Below, one piece after another: positions 1-8,528 of a stretch of 64,000 nucleotides of DNA (within the stretch, counting starts at the first letter, position 1; every line of letters starts with the position of its first letter). The translations under genes were made by a program, and so were the position numbers. Source of the stretch: Jeongeupia wiesaeckerbachi (GTDB lineage: Bacteria > Pseudomonadota > Gammaproteobacteria > Burkholderiales > Chitinibacteraceae); assembly GCF_050916355.1 (NCBI RefSeq), contig NZ_CP136946.1:3658001-3722000 (forward strand), read 5' to 3'. The notes under the pieces are model-generated. The model did no database searches. It was not told the DNA's origin and saw nothing but the letters and a program-made list of their open reading frames with translations.

Positions 1-99
1 GCTGGGCGGGAGGGCGTCATCAGCAGGTGACGGCGATGATTGCATTTTCAAGCACCAAGCCTCCGGTATCATCGCGGCATCGCATAGTTCGAGACCGCC
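1..99. other. Intergenic start of window, nothing recognised
   Basis: No coding signature, RNA gene or clear terminator is visible in these bases before the GTG start of the first gene. It may be the 3' flank of a gene lying outside the window. Confidence 0.4.
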
Positions 100-951
100 G
101 TGCCTTATCTCGCCACGATTACCGTCATCTGGGCGCTGTCGTTCAATCTGATCGGCGCCGTGCTCGCCGGCCGCGTCGACGCTGATTTCGCCGTACTGAC
201 CCGCGTCGTGCTTGCCGGCGCGGTGTTCCTGCCCTTTCTGCGCTGGCGCGCCGTGGCGCCGCCGCTGCGGCTGGGGCTGATCGTCGTCGGCGCGATGCAG
301 TTCGGCATCACCTATCTGTGCCTGTACCGGGCGTTCCGCTTCCTCACCGTGCCCGAAGTGCTGTTGTTCACGATTTTCACGCCGCTCTACATCACGCTGA
401 TCGACGATCTGCTGAGCCGCCGCTTCAATCCGCGCGCGCTGCTGGCGGCGCTGGTCGCGGTGATCGGCGCGGCCATCGTCCGCTACGATGCGCTGACCGG
501 CGATTACCTCGCCGGCTTCCTGCTGCTGCAGCTGGCCAACCTGACCTTCGCCGCCGGCCAGATCGGCTACAAGCACCTGCTGCGCCGCTACCCGAGTCCG
601 CTGCCGCAGCACGCCAGCTTCGGATATTTTTTCATCGGCGCGCTGGCGGTCGCCTTGCCATCCTGGCTGCTGTTCGGCAACCCGGCCAAGCTGCCGACGA
701 CCGAGCTGCAATGGGCGACGCTGGCCTTCCTCGGGCTGGTCTCGACCGCGCTCGGCTACTTCTGGTGGAACAAGGGCGCGTGCATGGTCGACGCCGGCCG
801 GCTCGGCGCGATGAACAATATGCACATCCCGGTCGGCATCGCGATCAGCCTCGCCATCGGCCACCCGGAGGGCGACATCGGCCGGATGCTGCTCGGCGGC
901 GCCGTCATTGCCTCCTCGCTATTGCTGGCACCGAAGAAAAACCCCGCCTGA
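100..951 (+). CDS. EamA/DMT-family transporter
   Basis: Inner-membrane transporter of the drug/metabolite (EamA) superfamily, 283 residues, the usual length for the ten-helix, two-repeat form. Hydrophobic segments run through the whole protein, with the two EamA halves at about residues 1-138 and 150-280. The second half contains the typical LGLVSTALGYFWWNKG stretch. It starts with GTG at 100 because there is no ATG that preserves the first helix. The substrate cannot be told from sequence; relatives export amino acids, metabolites or toxic compounds. It converges with the ferric reductase gene downstream. Family assignment is firm, function is not. Confidence 0.85.
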   Translation: MPYLATITVIWALSFNLIGAVLAGRVDADFAVLTRVVLAGAVFLPFLRWRAVAPPLRLGLIVVGAMQFGITYLCLYRAFRFLTVPEVLLFTIFTPLYITLIDDLLSRRFNPRALLAALVAVIGAAIVRYDALTGDYLAGFLLLQLANLTFAAGQIGYKHLLRRYPSPLPQHASFGYFFIGALAVALPSWLLFGNPAKLPTTELQWATLAFLGLVSTALGYFWWNKGACMVDAGRLGAMNNMHIPVGIAISLAIGHPEGDIGRMLLGGAVIASSLLLAPKKNPA

Positions 952-978
952 GGCTGTTTTAGAACCTGAAGATTGCTG

Positions 979-1105
979 GCGCGACAGACAAAACCCAGCG
1001 AAGCGGCGCTGGCAAGGGGCCATTTAGGGTCCGAAGCGTCCCACAGGGATTCCCTTCGGTCACAACAGTACAAACGGCAAGCGCAGCCAGCAGGGTCTGT
1101 CGCGC
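979..1105. repeat. Small inverted-repeat-bounded element between convergent genes
   Basis: GCGCGACAGAC at 979-989 is perfectly inverted as GTCTGTCGCGC at 1095-1105, so 127 bp are bounded by an 11-bp inverted repeat. Inside is a second dyad, CCGAAG (1031-1036) with CTTCGG (1054-1059), and a GGGA/TCCC pair. The element fills the gap between two convergent genes, so it could be a terminator structure, but its size and bounded ends also suit a REP or MITE-like repeat. A related stretch may exist near 28080-28130. Confidence 0.45.
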
Positions 1106-1918
1106 TCAGTCGTCCAGCGCGCTGTGGTGCGCGATGGCGCCGTGCTTCCAGTAGCTGGCGGCACGGATGCGTTTCTTGTCGATGCCCTTCTCGTCGACCA
1201 GCACCTTGCGGATCGCGCCGATCACCGACAGCTCAGCCGCGGCCCAGACGTAGCCTTCGCCATCCGGCAAAGCCAGCGCGCGGACCGCGTCGACCAGACG
1301 CCCAGGCGTTCCGGCCGGCTCGCCGTTGCGGTGCAGCCAGGTCAGCGACACATGCGCTTCGCCCGGCATGGCGATCTGCTCGGCGGCGTCGGCCACTTCG
1401 GCAATGACGATGGCGCAGGCACCGACCGGCAGCTCGGCCAAACGCCGGCCGATGGCCGGGAGCGCCGCTTCGTCACCGATCAGCAAATACCAGTCGAAAT
1501 CGTCCGGCACGACGAAGGAGCCTTTGGGTCCGCCAGCGCCGATCACCTGTCCGGGCTGCGCCTGCTCGGCCCAGCTCGCCGCCGGCCCATCGCCGTGCAA
1601 GGCGAAGTCGATGACCAGCTCGCCGCTGACCAGGTCGAAACTGCGTGGCGTGTAGTCGCGCGCAACCGGGCGGATTGCGCCTTCGGGATATTCGAGGCCG
1701 GTGTCGCCCAGCGTTGGCAATACCGGCGCCGTTTGCCCCGATGCCGGAAAAAACAGCTTCACATGGTCATCATGGGAAGCCGAGACGAAGTCCTGCAGCG
1801 ACTCGCCGGCAAAGGTCACGCGCAGCATGTGGGGCGCGATACGCACGGTGTTTTGCACCGTGATCAAGCGCATTTTCAGGGTATGGCGGACACGGGTGAT
1901 GCTGTGTTTCTGTTCCAT
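1106..1918 (-). CDS. yqjH: Siderophore-interacting protein / ferric-chelate reductase (YqjH/ViuB type)
   Basis: Cytoplasmic FAD-dependent reductase that releases iron from imported ferric siderophores using NAD(P)H. The 270-residue protein has the SIP layout: an N-terminal FAD-binding beta barrel with RDYTPR at residues 87-92 and GGPKGSF at about 129-135, then a C-terminal NAD(P)H-binding domain ending in the family's RAASYWKHG motif. It lies 67 bp downstream of, and on the same strand as, a YqjI-type PadR regulator. In Escherichia coli the same pair is divergent and YqjI represses yqjH. Regulation by the neighbour is inferred from this pairing and from the operator repeats upstream of the regulator. 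Confidence 0.88.
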   Translation of the reverse strand: MEQKHSITRVRHTLKMRLITVQNTVRIAPHMLRVTFAGESLQDFVSASHDDHVKLFFPASGQTAPVLPTLGDTGLEYPEGAIRPVARDYTPRSFDLVSGELVIDFALHGDGPAASWAEQAQPGQVIGAGGPKGSFVVPDDFDWYLLIGDEAALPAIGRRLAELPVGACAIVIAEVADAAEQIAMPGEAHVSLTWLHRNGEPAGTPGRLVDAVRALALPDGEGYVWAAAELSVIGAIRKVLVDEKGIDKKRIRAASYWKHGAIAHHSALDD

Positions 1919-1985
1919 ATTCTGTCCTTGTTCATTCAGGGGAGGACGCGGCGCCTTGCAGCGGTACGGACCGCGTCAACAGGAT

Positions 1986-2486
1986 TCAGCGCGGACCATC
2001 GACGATCTCCCTGGCTGCGGTTTCGATCGCGGCGGCAGCGGCGGCAATCGATGCATCGGTCCAGCCGTGCTCGCGCAGCAGCAAGGCCTGCTTCAGCGTC
2101 TGCATCGCCTGCATCACCCGCTCCGGCGGCATGTGGCCGGCCATGCGCCGTGCCATCAGCTCCATCCGCACCATCACCCCGTCGATGGTGTCGCGGCGGG
2201 CGGCGATATAAGCCTCGCCGTCCGGCGTGACCGTGTAACGGCGCTTGCCGTCGACGTCGACCTCGCCGCGCAGCAGGCCCTGCTCGTCGAGCAAGGTCAG
2301 CGTCGGGTAGATCGCCCCCGGGCTCGGCGCATAGTTGCCGCCGAATTTTTCCTCGATGGCCTTGATGATCTCGTAACCGTGGCGCGGGCTTTGCGCCGTC
2401 AGCGCCAGTACCACCAGACGCAGATCGCCGTGATCAAACACGCGGCCGCGGCGGCCACCGCCGCGTTGTCCCAACTCGCCTCGCAT
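1986..2486 (-). CDS. yqjI: PadR-family repressor, YqjI-like but lacking the metal-binding N-terminus
   Basis: Winged-helix transcriptional regulator, 166 residues. After a short GGGRRGR segment it shows the PadR core at about residues 17-95 (HGDLRLVVLAL, HGYEIIKAIEE, PSPGAIYPTLTLL) and a C-terminal dimerisation helix region. This closely resembles E. coli YqjI, which senses nickel and iron through a His/Cys-rich N-terminal extension; that extension is absent here. The start is well fixed: GGAGGT lies 7 nt upstream of the ATG, and an in-frame TGA at 2508-2510 rules out a longer N-terminus. It is first in a likely two-gene operon with the ferric reductase and probably autoregulated through the tandem repeats at 2499-2534. 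Confidence 0.87.
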   Translation of the reverse strand: MRGELGQRGGGRRGRVFDHGDLRLVVLALTAQSPRHGYEIIKAIEEKFGGNYAPSPGAIYPTLTLLDEQGLLRGEVDVDGKRRYTVTPDGEAYIAARRDTIDGVMVRMELMARRMAGHMPPERVMQAMQTLKQALLLREHGWTDASIAAAAAAIETAAREIVDGPR

Positions 2487-2498
2487 GATGAATACCTC

Positions 2499-2534
2499 CG
2501 ATATATCTCAAGATACATCTAAAGATATATCTTA
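2499..2534 (-). promoter_or_regulatory. Triple 12-bp tandem operator upstream of the PadR gene
   Basis: Three adjacent 12-bp units (2499-2510, 2511-2522, 2523-2534) each contain a near-palindrome of the type AGATATATCT; the middle unit has one change (AGATACATCT). The repeats begin directly next to the Shine-Dalgarno sequence of the PadR gene, so a bound protein would block transcription or initiation. PadR proteins usually bind AT-rich dyads; binding here is inferred from position and symmetry. Confidence 0.6.
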
Positions 2535-2599
2535 AAGAAGCCGGCTGTCCAGCATCCGGCGACGAAAAACGCCACCCGAAGGTGGCGTTACTAAACAGC

Positions 2600-2875
2600 G
2601 ACAATGCAGCAGCGGCTGATAGGCCGCGGGCGATGCCCGGCAGGATGAGCCCCGATCACTGGCGCGCAGCAAGATCGTGGGCCGGTTCGAGGCCATCGAC
2701 CATGATCTATGCCACGCGCGCGCGTCTCCTGCCGCAGCAGGTCCATCACCTGGAACTGATGGTTCAGATCGAGCGCCGACAGCGGCTCGTCGAGCAGCAG
2801 TACCGCCGGCGCGCGCACCAGCGCCTGGGCAAACTCGCTGTTTCCGACCCCGCGCCCGCTGGCGATCGCCAACGC
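2600..2875 (-). pseudogene. Remnant of an iron-siderophore ABC transporter ATPase (FepC/FecE type)
   Basis: The minus strand encodes a clear C-terminal fragment of an ABC ATPase: FAQALVRAPAVLLLDEPLSA (Walker B) followed by LDLNHQFQVMDLLRQETR, a pattern typical of iron-siderophore ATPases. The Walker A half is missing. The signature motif survives only in another frame (RGRKQRV), and the D/H-loop region continues in a third frame with an in-frame stop, so there are at least two frameshifts. The fragment ends where the esterase gene on the other strand begins. It is a dead relic and fits the siderophore theme of the neighbours. Confidence 0.75.
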
Positions 2876-2876
2876 C

Positions 2877-3656
2877 GTGCAGTACGACGTCAAGGCGAAG
2901 AGCAACGGCCTTGCCTACCGCATCTTTGTCGCCGCACCGCTCGCGCCACCGCCGCCCGGCGGTTACCGGGTGCTGTATGTCCTCGACGGCAACGCCCACT
3001 TCCCCATCGCCGCCGGCGCGGCGCGCATGCAGCGGCCACTGCAGGACGTCCTCGTCGTCGGCATCGGCTACCCGACCGACCAGGCTTTCGACAGTGCCCG
3101 GCGCTACTACGACCTGACGTCCGACGTGCCCGACGAGCGCATTCCGAAGAAGTTCGACCGACCGCCCCGAACCGGCGGGCGCGAGGCCTTTGCCGATTTC
3201 CTGCAGCAGCAAGTGATGCCGGCAATCGCCACGCGTTATCCGGTGGATGCCAGCCGGCAAGCCTTGTTCGGCCATTCGCTCGGCGGCCTGTTCACGCTGC
3301 ACCTGCGCTTTTCGCGGCCAACGCTGTTCGCCAGCTATCTCGCCGCCAGCCCGTCGGTGTGGTGGGACGAGCACGCCATCGTCGCCGAGGCCAAGACCTA
3401 CGCGGCCAGCAAGCCGAAGGATGCGGCCCGGGTGCTGATTACCGTCGGCGGCAAGGAAAATCAGTTCGACATGGCCAGCGAAGCAGGCGTACTGGCGCAA
3501 CAGCTCGCCGCCGTGCCGGGCGCCGCCGACCGCGTCGGCTTCCAGCGCTTCGACGACGAAGACCACGGCTCGGTCGTCCCTGCCAGCATCGGTCGCGCGC
3601 TGCGTTTCGCCTTCTATCCGGGCACCCCGGCCAGCGAAACCACGGCAACCCGCTAG
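2877..3656 (+). CDS. IroE/Fes-like alpha/beta-hydrolase esterase, 5'-truncated
   Basis: Alpha/beta-hydrolase of the putative-esterase family that includes periplasmic siderophore hydrolases (IroE, BesA). The 259 residues include YRIFVAAP and YRVLYVLDGNA near the N-terminus, the nucleophile elbow GHSLGG at about residues 130-135 and a C-terminal EDHGS containing the likely catalytic His. The reading frame opens with a GTG that has no Shine-Dalgarno sequence and begins at a point that is internal in relatives. The signal peptide and first strand are therefore probably lost, at the same junction that truncates the ABC ATPase remnant. The rest is undamaged, so decay would be recent; it may no longer be expressed. 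Confidence 0.7.
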   Translation: MQYDVKAKSNGLAYRIFVAAPLAPPPPGGYRVLYVLDGNAHFPIAAGAARMQRPLQDVLVVGIGYPTDQAFDSARRYYDLTSDVPDERIPKKFDRPPRTGGREAFADFLQQQVMPAIATRYPVDASRQALFGHSLGGLFTLHLRFSRPTLFASYLAASPSVWWDEHAIVAEAKTYAASKPKDAARVLITVGGKENQFDMASEAGVLAQQLAAVPGAADRVGFQRFDDEDHGSVVPASIGRALRFAFYPGTPASETTATR

Positions 3657-3967
3657 GCTGCGTTCGGGTGGCGACGCACGGAACAAGCGGCGAAACCCGC
3701 AAGTTCCCGGCGCAAAAGCCGCGCTGTAACCCAGCTCACAAGCGGCCTCGGCGCTGCCGGAGCCACCGGGCGCTGTGGTACACTTTGCGGCTTCGTCGAT
3801 CGCGTCGCGCCTTGCGGTTTTTCCCGCTTCCGGCCTGCATTTCGTCACGTTTTCCTGCGTGGCATCCGGCCTGCCGCCGCCCTCGCCCCCTCTTGAATTC
3901 CAGGCGCCGCCCCGCTTGCGCCGCGGCAGCCTGTTTCGGGCCGTCCCGGCCCTGCGCACTGGAAACC
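3657..3967. other. Intergenic region before ftsK
   Basis: No gene is recognised. A -10-like TACACT at 3779-3784 could start the ftsK transcript with a leader of about 180 nt. No good -35 hexamer or operator stands out. Confidence 0.35.
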
Positions 3968-6900
3968 ATGTCTCAAGAATCGCTCCCACCAGACGCCGAA
4001 CCGGATCTCGCCCCACACGGCGATACGCATCCGGGCCACGCCCGTTTCATCAAGACGCTGTCATGGATTTTCGCAACGCTGATCGTGCTGGTGATGGCCC
4101 TGCCAGGTGGCCCGCTCTTCGTGCTGTTTGGTCACGTCGGCTGGCTGCTGGCTCTGCCGATCGCGCGGCTGGCATGGCGCAGTCGCTGGCCCTTGCAGGG
4201 CGAGCCGCGCCCGGGCCGGTCGCTGCGGATCGGCGGCGCCGCACTGCTGTTCGTCACGCTGGTGCTCGCCGACTATCTGGCCGGCGACAACGGCTTGCCG
4301 CAATTGGGGCAATGGCTGCTCGGCAGCCTGGGCCTCGCGCCGGGTAGCTCCGTCGCCGCGATCGTGACGCTGCTGATCGGCTTCGGCGTGAGCATTCCGC
4401 TGGCGACGCAACATCACTGGCCGGCGCTATTTGGCGCCAGCGGCGAGGCGTTGCGCGAGGGCATTCCGGCTTTGCGGGATTTTCATCCCTTCGAGCGACT
4501 GGCGAACTGGTGGCGCGACCTGCGCGACACGCCGTACTACAGCACGCAGCAAGACGCCGAGCAGGCGCCCGAAGTCGATGACGACGAGCCCTTCGAAGCC
4601 GAAGACTACGCCGAGAACACACCGTCGATCGGCCTGCGGGAAACCACGTCGAAAATGCTTAGCAGCGCTGGCAATGCGGCATCGCAGCTGCTGCCAACCG
4701 AGCGTATCTCCGGCTGGTGGCGCACGACGCAGGAACGCCGGGCCGAAGCCAAGGCCCGTCAGGCGGAACAGGCTGCGCGCGAAGCCGAGGAGGCTGAGGA
4801 AGCCGAAGCCTACGTCGAGCCCGCGCCTGCTTTCGTACGCACCGAGACCCCGGCCCGCGAGGTCGCCGCACGGACCGAACCCGTCATGCAGCGGGCGCAG
4901 GCCGCTGTTCCGCCGCCGTTCACCGCAAACGACAACGTGGCCGTTCGCCCCGCGCCCATCGTGCAGCCGCAGACACCGCCAAGCCGCGAAGCGCCCATTC
5001 CCCGTACACCCGACATCGCCGTACAACGGCGTGCCGAGCCCGTTGCGCGCGCAGCCGCTTCGACGCCAGTCGCCCCGCCGCGTCCGCGCCGCGAACTGCC
5101 CGTCATCGGCCCGCAACAGGTGATGGACAATCTGCAGCGCGTTTACCGCAACCGCGCATCCCGTCCGGCATCTGCGGCCCCGGCCGTGATGCCGGTCCTC
5201 GGTGCCGACGAAGTCCGCGCGCGGCTGCGCGAAATCCATGGCGAGCGCGCACCGACGCCGTCGATGAACTCGGCGCGCCCGACCCAGCTGGCCGAGCTCA
5301 ACACGCGCACATTGCGGATGCAGGCCGATCAGGCGCTGCGCGCCACCGGTCGCGTCGTACCGCAGCCGATCCAACGGCCGGCCGCCGCACCGGCCGCGGC
5401 GCAACCACGCGTCACCACCCGACCTTTTCCGAGCAAGCCCGCCGCGACCGCGCGCCTGACGCCCCCCGCAGCGGTCGCCCCTGACCCGGTTGTCGCCCCG
5501 GCGGCACCCGTCGTCCCCGCGACGACCGCTGAACCGCAAACCGTTACGCCGGCTCCGGTGGAGTTGCCGCCGATCGAGTGGACCGGCGAACCGGCTGCAG
5601 CTCAGCCGCCGTCACCGGTCATGCGGGTCGACGAAGCGATCGTCGAACCGGTCATCGTTCCGCAGCCCGCTGAACCGGTGATCACCGAGCCCGTCATCGA
5701 GCAGATCGCCCCGGTCATCGACGTGGCCGCGCCACCCTCGCCCGACGCCAGCGGCGACGTGCTCATCGCCGAAGCTACCCCACCCGACACCCAGTCCGCC
5801 GTGATCGCTGAACCGGCCATGGCGCCAATAGCAGCGCCCGTCAGCGAAACGGTGCCTGCGGCGACGCCGATACAGATGGCGGCTACGGCCGCACCGGCGC
5901 CCGTTGTAACTGCTGCGCCCGTTGCTGTTACACCTGCTGCGCTCGTCCATCCTGTCGCACCAGTAGCACCCGCCGCGCCTGCACAACCGGCAGCATGGCT
6001 GTCCGCAGCCACTACGCTGGAGTGGGACGACGAACCGGCCGAAGCGCCGGCGTCCACGGTGCAGCCCGAACCGGCCGCCGCAATCCCGCGCGCACCGGCG
6101 CCAATCCGTCACTACGACGACAGCGAGCTGCCGCCGGTATCGCTGCTGCAACCGGCAGGCAGCTTCGTCCAGACCGTCTCCGAGGAAGACCTGCTTGATC
6201 GCGGCATCCTGATCGAAGATAAGCTCGCCGAATTCAAGGTCAAGGCCAGCGTCGTCGACGCCTACGCCGGCCCGGTGATCACGCGTTTCGAGATCGAGCC
6301 GGCCGTCGGTGTGCGTGGCGCGCAGATCGTCAATCTGATGAAGGACCTGGCGCGCGCGCTCGGCCTGGCGTCGATCCGTGTGGTCGAAACAATTCCGGGC
6401 AAAACCTGCATGGGGCTCGAGCTGCCGAATCCGACCCGGCAGATGATCCGGCTCTCGGAAATTTTCAGCGACGCCGTGTTCACCGATTCCGGCTCGAAGC
6501 TGACGATGGCGCTCGGCAAGGACATCACCGGCCAGCCGGTGGTCACCGATCTGGCCAAGGCACCGCACATGCTGGTCGCCGGCACCACCGGCTCGGGCAA
6601 GTCGGTCGGCGTCAACGCGATGATCCTCTCGCTCTTGTACAAGGCGACGCCGGAAGAAGTGCGCTTCATCATGGTCGACCCGAAGATGCTCGAGCTGTCG
6701 GTCTACGACGGCATTCCGCACCTGCTGGCACCGGTGGTCACCGACATGAAGCTCGCCGCCAACGCGCTGAACTGGTGCGTGGCCGAGATGGAAAAACGCT
6801 ACCGGTTGATGAGCCATTTCGGCGTGCGCAACCTCGCCGGCTTCAACCAGAAGGTGAAGGAAGCCGAAAAGGCCGGTCAGAAGCTGACCAATCCGTTCAC

Positions 6901-7597
6901 GCTGACGCCGGACAACCCGGAACCGGTCGAGCACCTGCCCTTCATCGTCGTGGTGGTGGACGAGTTCGCCGACCTGATGATGGTCGCTGGCAAGAAGATC
7001 GAAGAACTGATCGCCCGGCTGGCGCAGAAGGCCCGTGCCGCCGGCATCCACCTGATCCTCGCCACCCAGCGGCCGTCGGTCGACGTGATCACCGGGCTGA
7101 TCAAGGCCAATATCCCGACCCGGCTGGCGTTCCAGGTCTCGAGCAAGATCGACAGCCGTACCATCCTCGACCAGATGGGCGCCGAAGCGCTCCTGGGCCA
7201 GGGCGACATGCTGTTCCTGCCGCCGGGCACCGGCTACCCGCAGCGCGTCCACGGCGCCTTTGTTGCCGATGACGAAGTGCACAAGGTCGTCGAGCATCTG
7301 AAGGAAAAGTTCGGCGAACCCGACTACATCGACGGCGTGCTCAACGGCGGCTTCGACGCCGAGGCGGCAGGCAGCAACGGCGGCGGTAGCAGCGATGCCG
7401 AAGCCGATCCGCTGTACGACGAGGCGGTTGCCTTCGTATTGCAGTCGCGTCGCGCGTCGATCTCGGCCGTACAACGCCAGCTGCGCATCGGCTACAACCG
7501 CGCCGCGCGGCTGATCGAGAGCATGGAAGCCGCCGGCTTGGTCAGCAGCATGGAAACCAACGGCAACCGCACCGTGCTGGCGCCGGCGCGCGAATGA
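3968..7597 (+). CDS. ftsK: DNA translocase FtsK
   Basis: Septum-located, ATP-driven DNA pump that clears and aligns chromosome dimers for XerCD resolution during division. The 1209-residue protein has three hydrophobic segments at about residues 33-170, then a long linker rich in Pro, Ala and Glu (about 190-720), and a RecA-like motor with Walker A GTTGSGKS near residue 872 and Walker B VVVVDEFAD near 994-1002. It ends with a winged-helix gamma domain (last 65 residues, SISAVQRQLRIGYNRAARLIE) that reads KOPS sequences. The frame stays open far upstream; the ATG at 3968 is chosen because it precedes the first membrane region and the upstream translation has no FtsK character. Its stop overlaps the next start (ATGA). 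Confidence 0.95.
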   Translation: MSQESLPPDAEPDLAPHGDTHPGHARFIKTLSWIFATLIVLVMALPGGPLFVLFGHVGWLLALPIARLAWRSRWPLQGEPRPGRSLRIGGAALLFVTLVLADYLAGDNGLPQLGQWLLGSLGLAPGSSVAAIVTLLIGFGVSIPLATQHHWPALFGASGEALREGIPALRDFHPFERLANWWRDLRDTPYYSTQQDAEQAPEVDDDEPFEAEDYAENTPSIGLRETTSKMLSSAGNAASQLLPTERISGWWRTTQERRAEAKARQAEQAAREAEEAEEAEAYVEPAPAFVRTETPAREVAARTEPVMQRAQAAVPPPFTANDNVAVRPAPIVQPQTPPSREAPIPRTPDIAVQRRAEPVARAAASTPVAPPRPRRELPVIGPQQVMDNLQRVYRNRASRPASAAPAVMPVLGADEVRARLREIHGERAPTPSMNSARPTQLAELNTRTLRMQADQALRATGRVVPQPIQRPAAAPAAAQPRVTTRPFPSKPAATARLTPPAAVAPDPVVAPAAPVVPATTAEPQTVTPAPVELPPIEWTGEPAAAQPPSPVMRVDEAIVEPVIVPQPAEPVITEPVIEQIAPVIDVAAPPSPDASGDVLIAEATPPDTQSAVIAEPAMAPIAAPVSETVPAATPIQMAATAAPAPVVTAAPVAVTPAALVHPVAPVAPAAPAQPAAWLSAATTLEWDDEPAEAPASTVQPEPAAAIPRAPAPIRHYDDSELPPVSLLQPAGSFVQTVSEEDLLDRGILIEDKLAEFKVKASVVDAYAGPVITRFEIEPAVGVRGAQIVNLMKDLARALGLASIRVVETIPGKTCMGLELPNPTRQMIRLSEIFSDAVFTDSGSKLTMALGKDITGQPVVTDLAKAPHMLVAGTTGSGKSVGVNAMILSLLYKATPEEVRFIMVDPKMLELSVYDGIPHLLAPVVTDMKLAANALNWCVAEMEKRYRLMSHFGVRNLAGFNQKVKEAEKAGQKLTNPFTLTPDNPEPVEHLPFIVVVVDEFADLMMVAGKKIEELIARLAQKARAAGIHLILATQRPSVDVITGLIKANIPTRLAFQVSSKIDSRTILDQMGAEALLGQGDMLFLPPGTGYPQRVHGAFVADDEVHKVVEHLKEKFGEPDYIDGVLNGGFDAEAAGSNGGGSSDAEADPLYDEAVAFVLQSRRASISAVQRQLRIGYNRAARLIESMEAAGLVSSMETNGNRTVLAPARE

Positions 7598-8358
7598 GCC
7601 GCGAAACGCTGCCCGAGCTGTACCGCGACGAACACCTGATCGCGGTCCACAAACCGTCGGGCCTGCTGGTGCACCGGTCGATGATCGACCGACACGAAAC
7701 GCGTTTTGCGATGCAGATCGTCCGCGACCAGATCGGCCGGCGCGTCTACCCGGTGCACCGGCTCGACAAGGGGACATCGGGCGTACTGATGTTCGCGCTC
7801 GATCAGGACACCGCCAGGCTGCTGACCGCCGCGTTCGAAACGCGCGCCGTCGAGAAGGATTACCTCGCTGTGGTGCGCGGCTGGCTGCCCGACGCGGGTA
7901 CCGTCGATCACCCGCTCACCCGCCTTGTCGATGCCTACGAATTCGCCGGCGATGCCGCGGCGACCGATGCGCAGGACGCGATCACCGACTACCGCCGGCT
8001 CGCGAGCGTCGAACTGCCGGTCGCCGTCGACCGCTATCCGAGCAGCCGCTATTCGCTGGCGGCACTGTCGCCGCTCACCGGTCGCCGCCATCAGCTGCGC
8101 CGGCACCTGAAGCACCTGAGCCACCCGATCATCGGCGACGCGACCTACGGCAAGGGCCGCCACAACCGGATGTTTGCCGAACGCTTCGGCGTGAGCCGGA
8201 TGCTGCTGGCGTGCACCGGCTTGCGGCTTGCACATCCGCACACCGGCAGCCAGCTCGATCTGACCTGTCCGCCGGCGGCAGACATGCAAAGCGTGATTGA
8301 TGCGCTGGGCTGGGCCGAAAGCGACTGGAACGGCGCAACGTTCGCGCCACAACGATAG
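7594..8358 (+). CDS. truC: tRNA pseudouridine(65) synthase TruC-like
   Basis: RluA/TruC-family pseudouridine synthase of 254 residues, close to E. coli TruC, which modifies U65 of tRNAs. The catalytic motif HRLDKGTSGVLMF (Asp is the nucleophile) is near residue 53. LTGRRHQLRRHLKHLSHPIIGD follows in the C-terminal half, as expected. There is no S4 RNA-binding domain, which favours TruC over RluC/RluD. The start overlaps the ftsK stop by four bases, so the two are translationally coupled. Confidence 0.88.
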   Translation: MSRETLPELYRDEHLIAVHKPSGLLVHRSMIDRHETRFAMQIVRDQIGRRVYPVHRLDKGTSGVLMFALDQDTARLLTAAFETRAVEKDYLAVVRGWLPDAGTVDHPLTRLVDAYEFAGDAAATDAQDAITDYRRLASVELPVAVDRYPSSRYSLAALSPLTGRRHQLRRHLKHLSHPIIGDATYGKGRHNRMFAERFGVSRMLLACTGLRLAHPHTGSQLDLTCPPAADMQSVIDALGWAESDWNGATFAPQR

Positions 8359-8378
8359 TTCGCCGAAGAAACCGGCGT

Positions 8379-8384
8379 TAGAAT
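8379..8384 (+). promoter_or_regulatory. Possible -10 box (TAGAAT) upstream of the MFS gene
   Basis: TAGAAT lies about 145 bp before the MFS start. The same hexamer precedes several other genes in this window (for example ettA and kdpD), which supports it, but no convincing -35 element is present. Confidence 0.35.
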
Positions 8385-8528
8385 AGGTCCGGCTGCGCAC
8401 CGCCGGCCATTGCGCGGGCCCAACCGGCCCGACGCACGCGTCCTTTACCCCAAGGACCGACCACCGGCAGTCCCTACCCCCGACCCGTCGTCGCGCAGCC
8501 GTTTTCAACGACCACGGCGCTATTCACC

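Noticed and set aside
2582..3967. The open frame upstream of ftsK in the same frame
   Set aside because: It runs through the ABC remnant and overlaps the esterase gene in another frame. Its translation is low-complexity and the FtsK N-terminal membrane region begins at the ATG at 3968.
4427..7777. Long minus-strand frames opposite ftsK
   Set aside because: Low-complexity Gly/Arg/Ala or His/Arg/Asp translations with no family motif, lying fully within the ftsK coding region.
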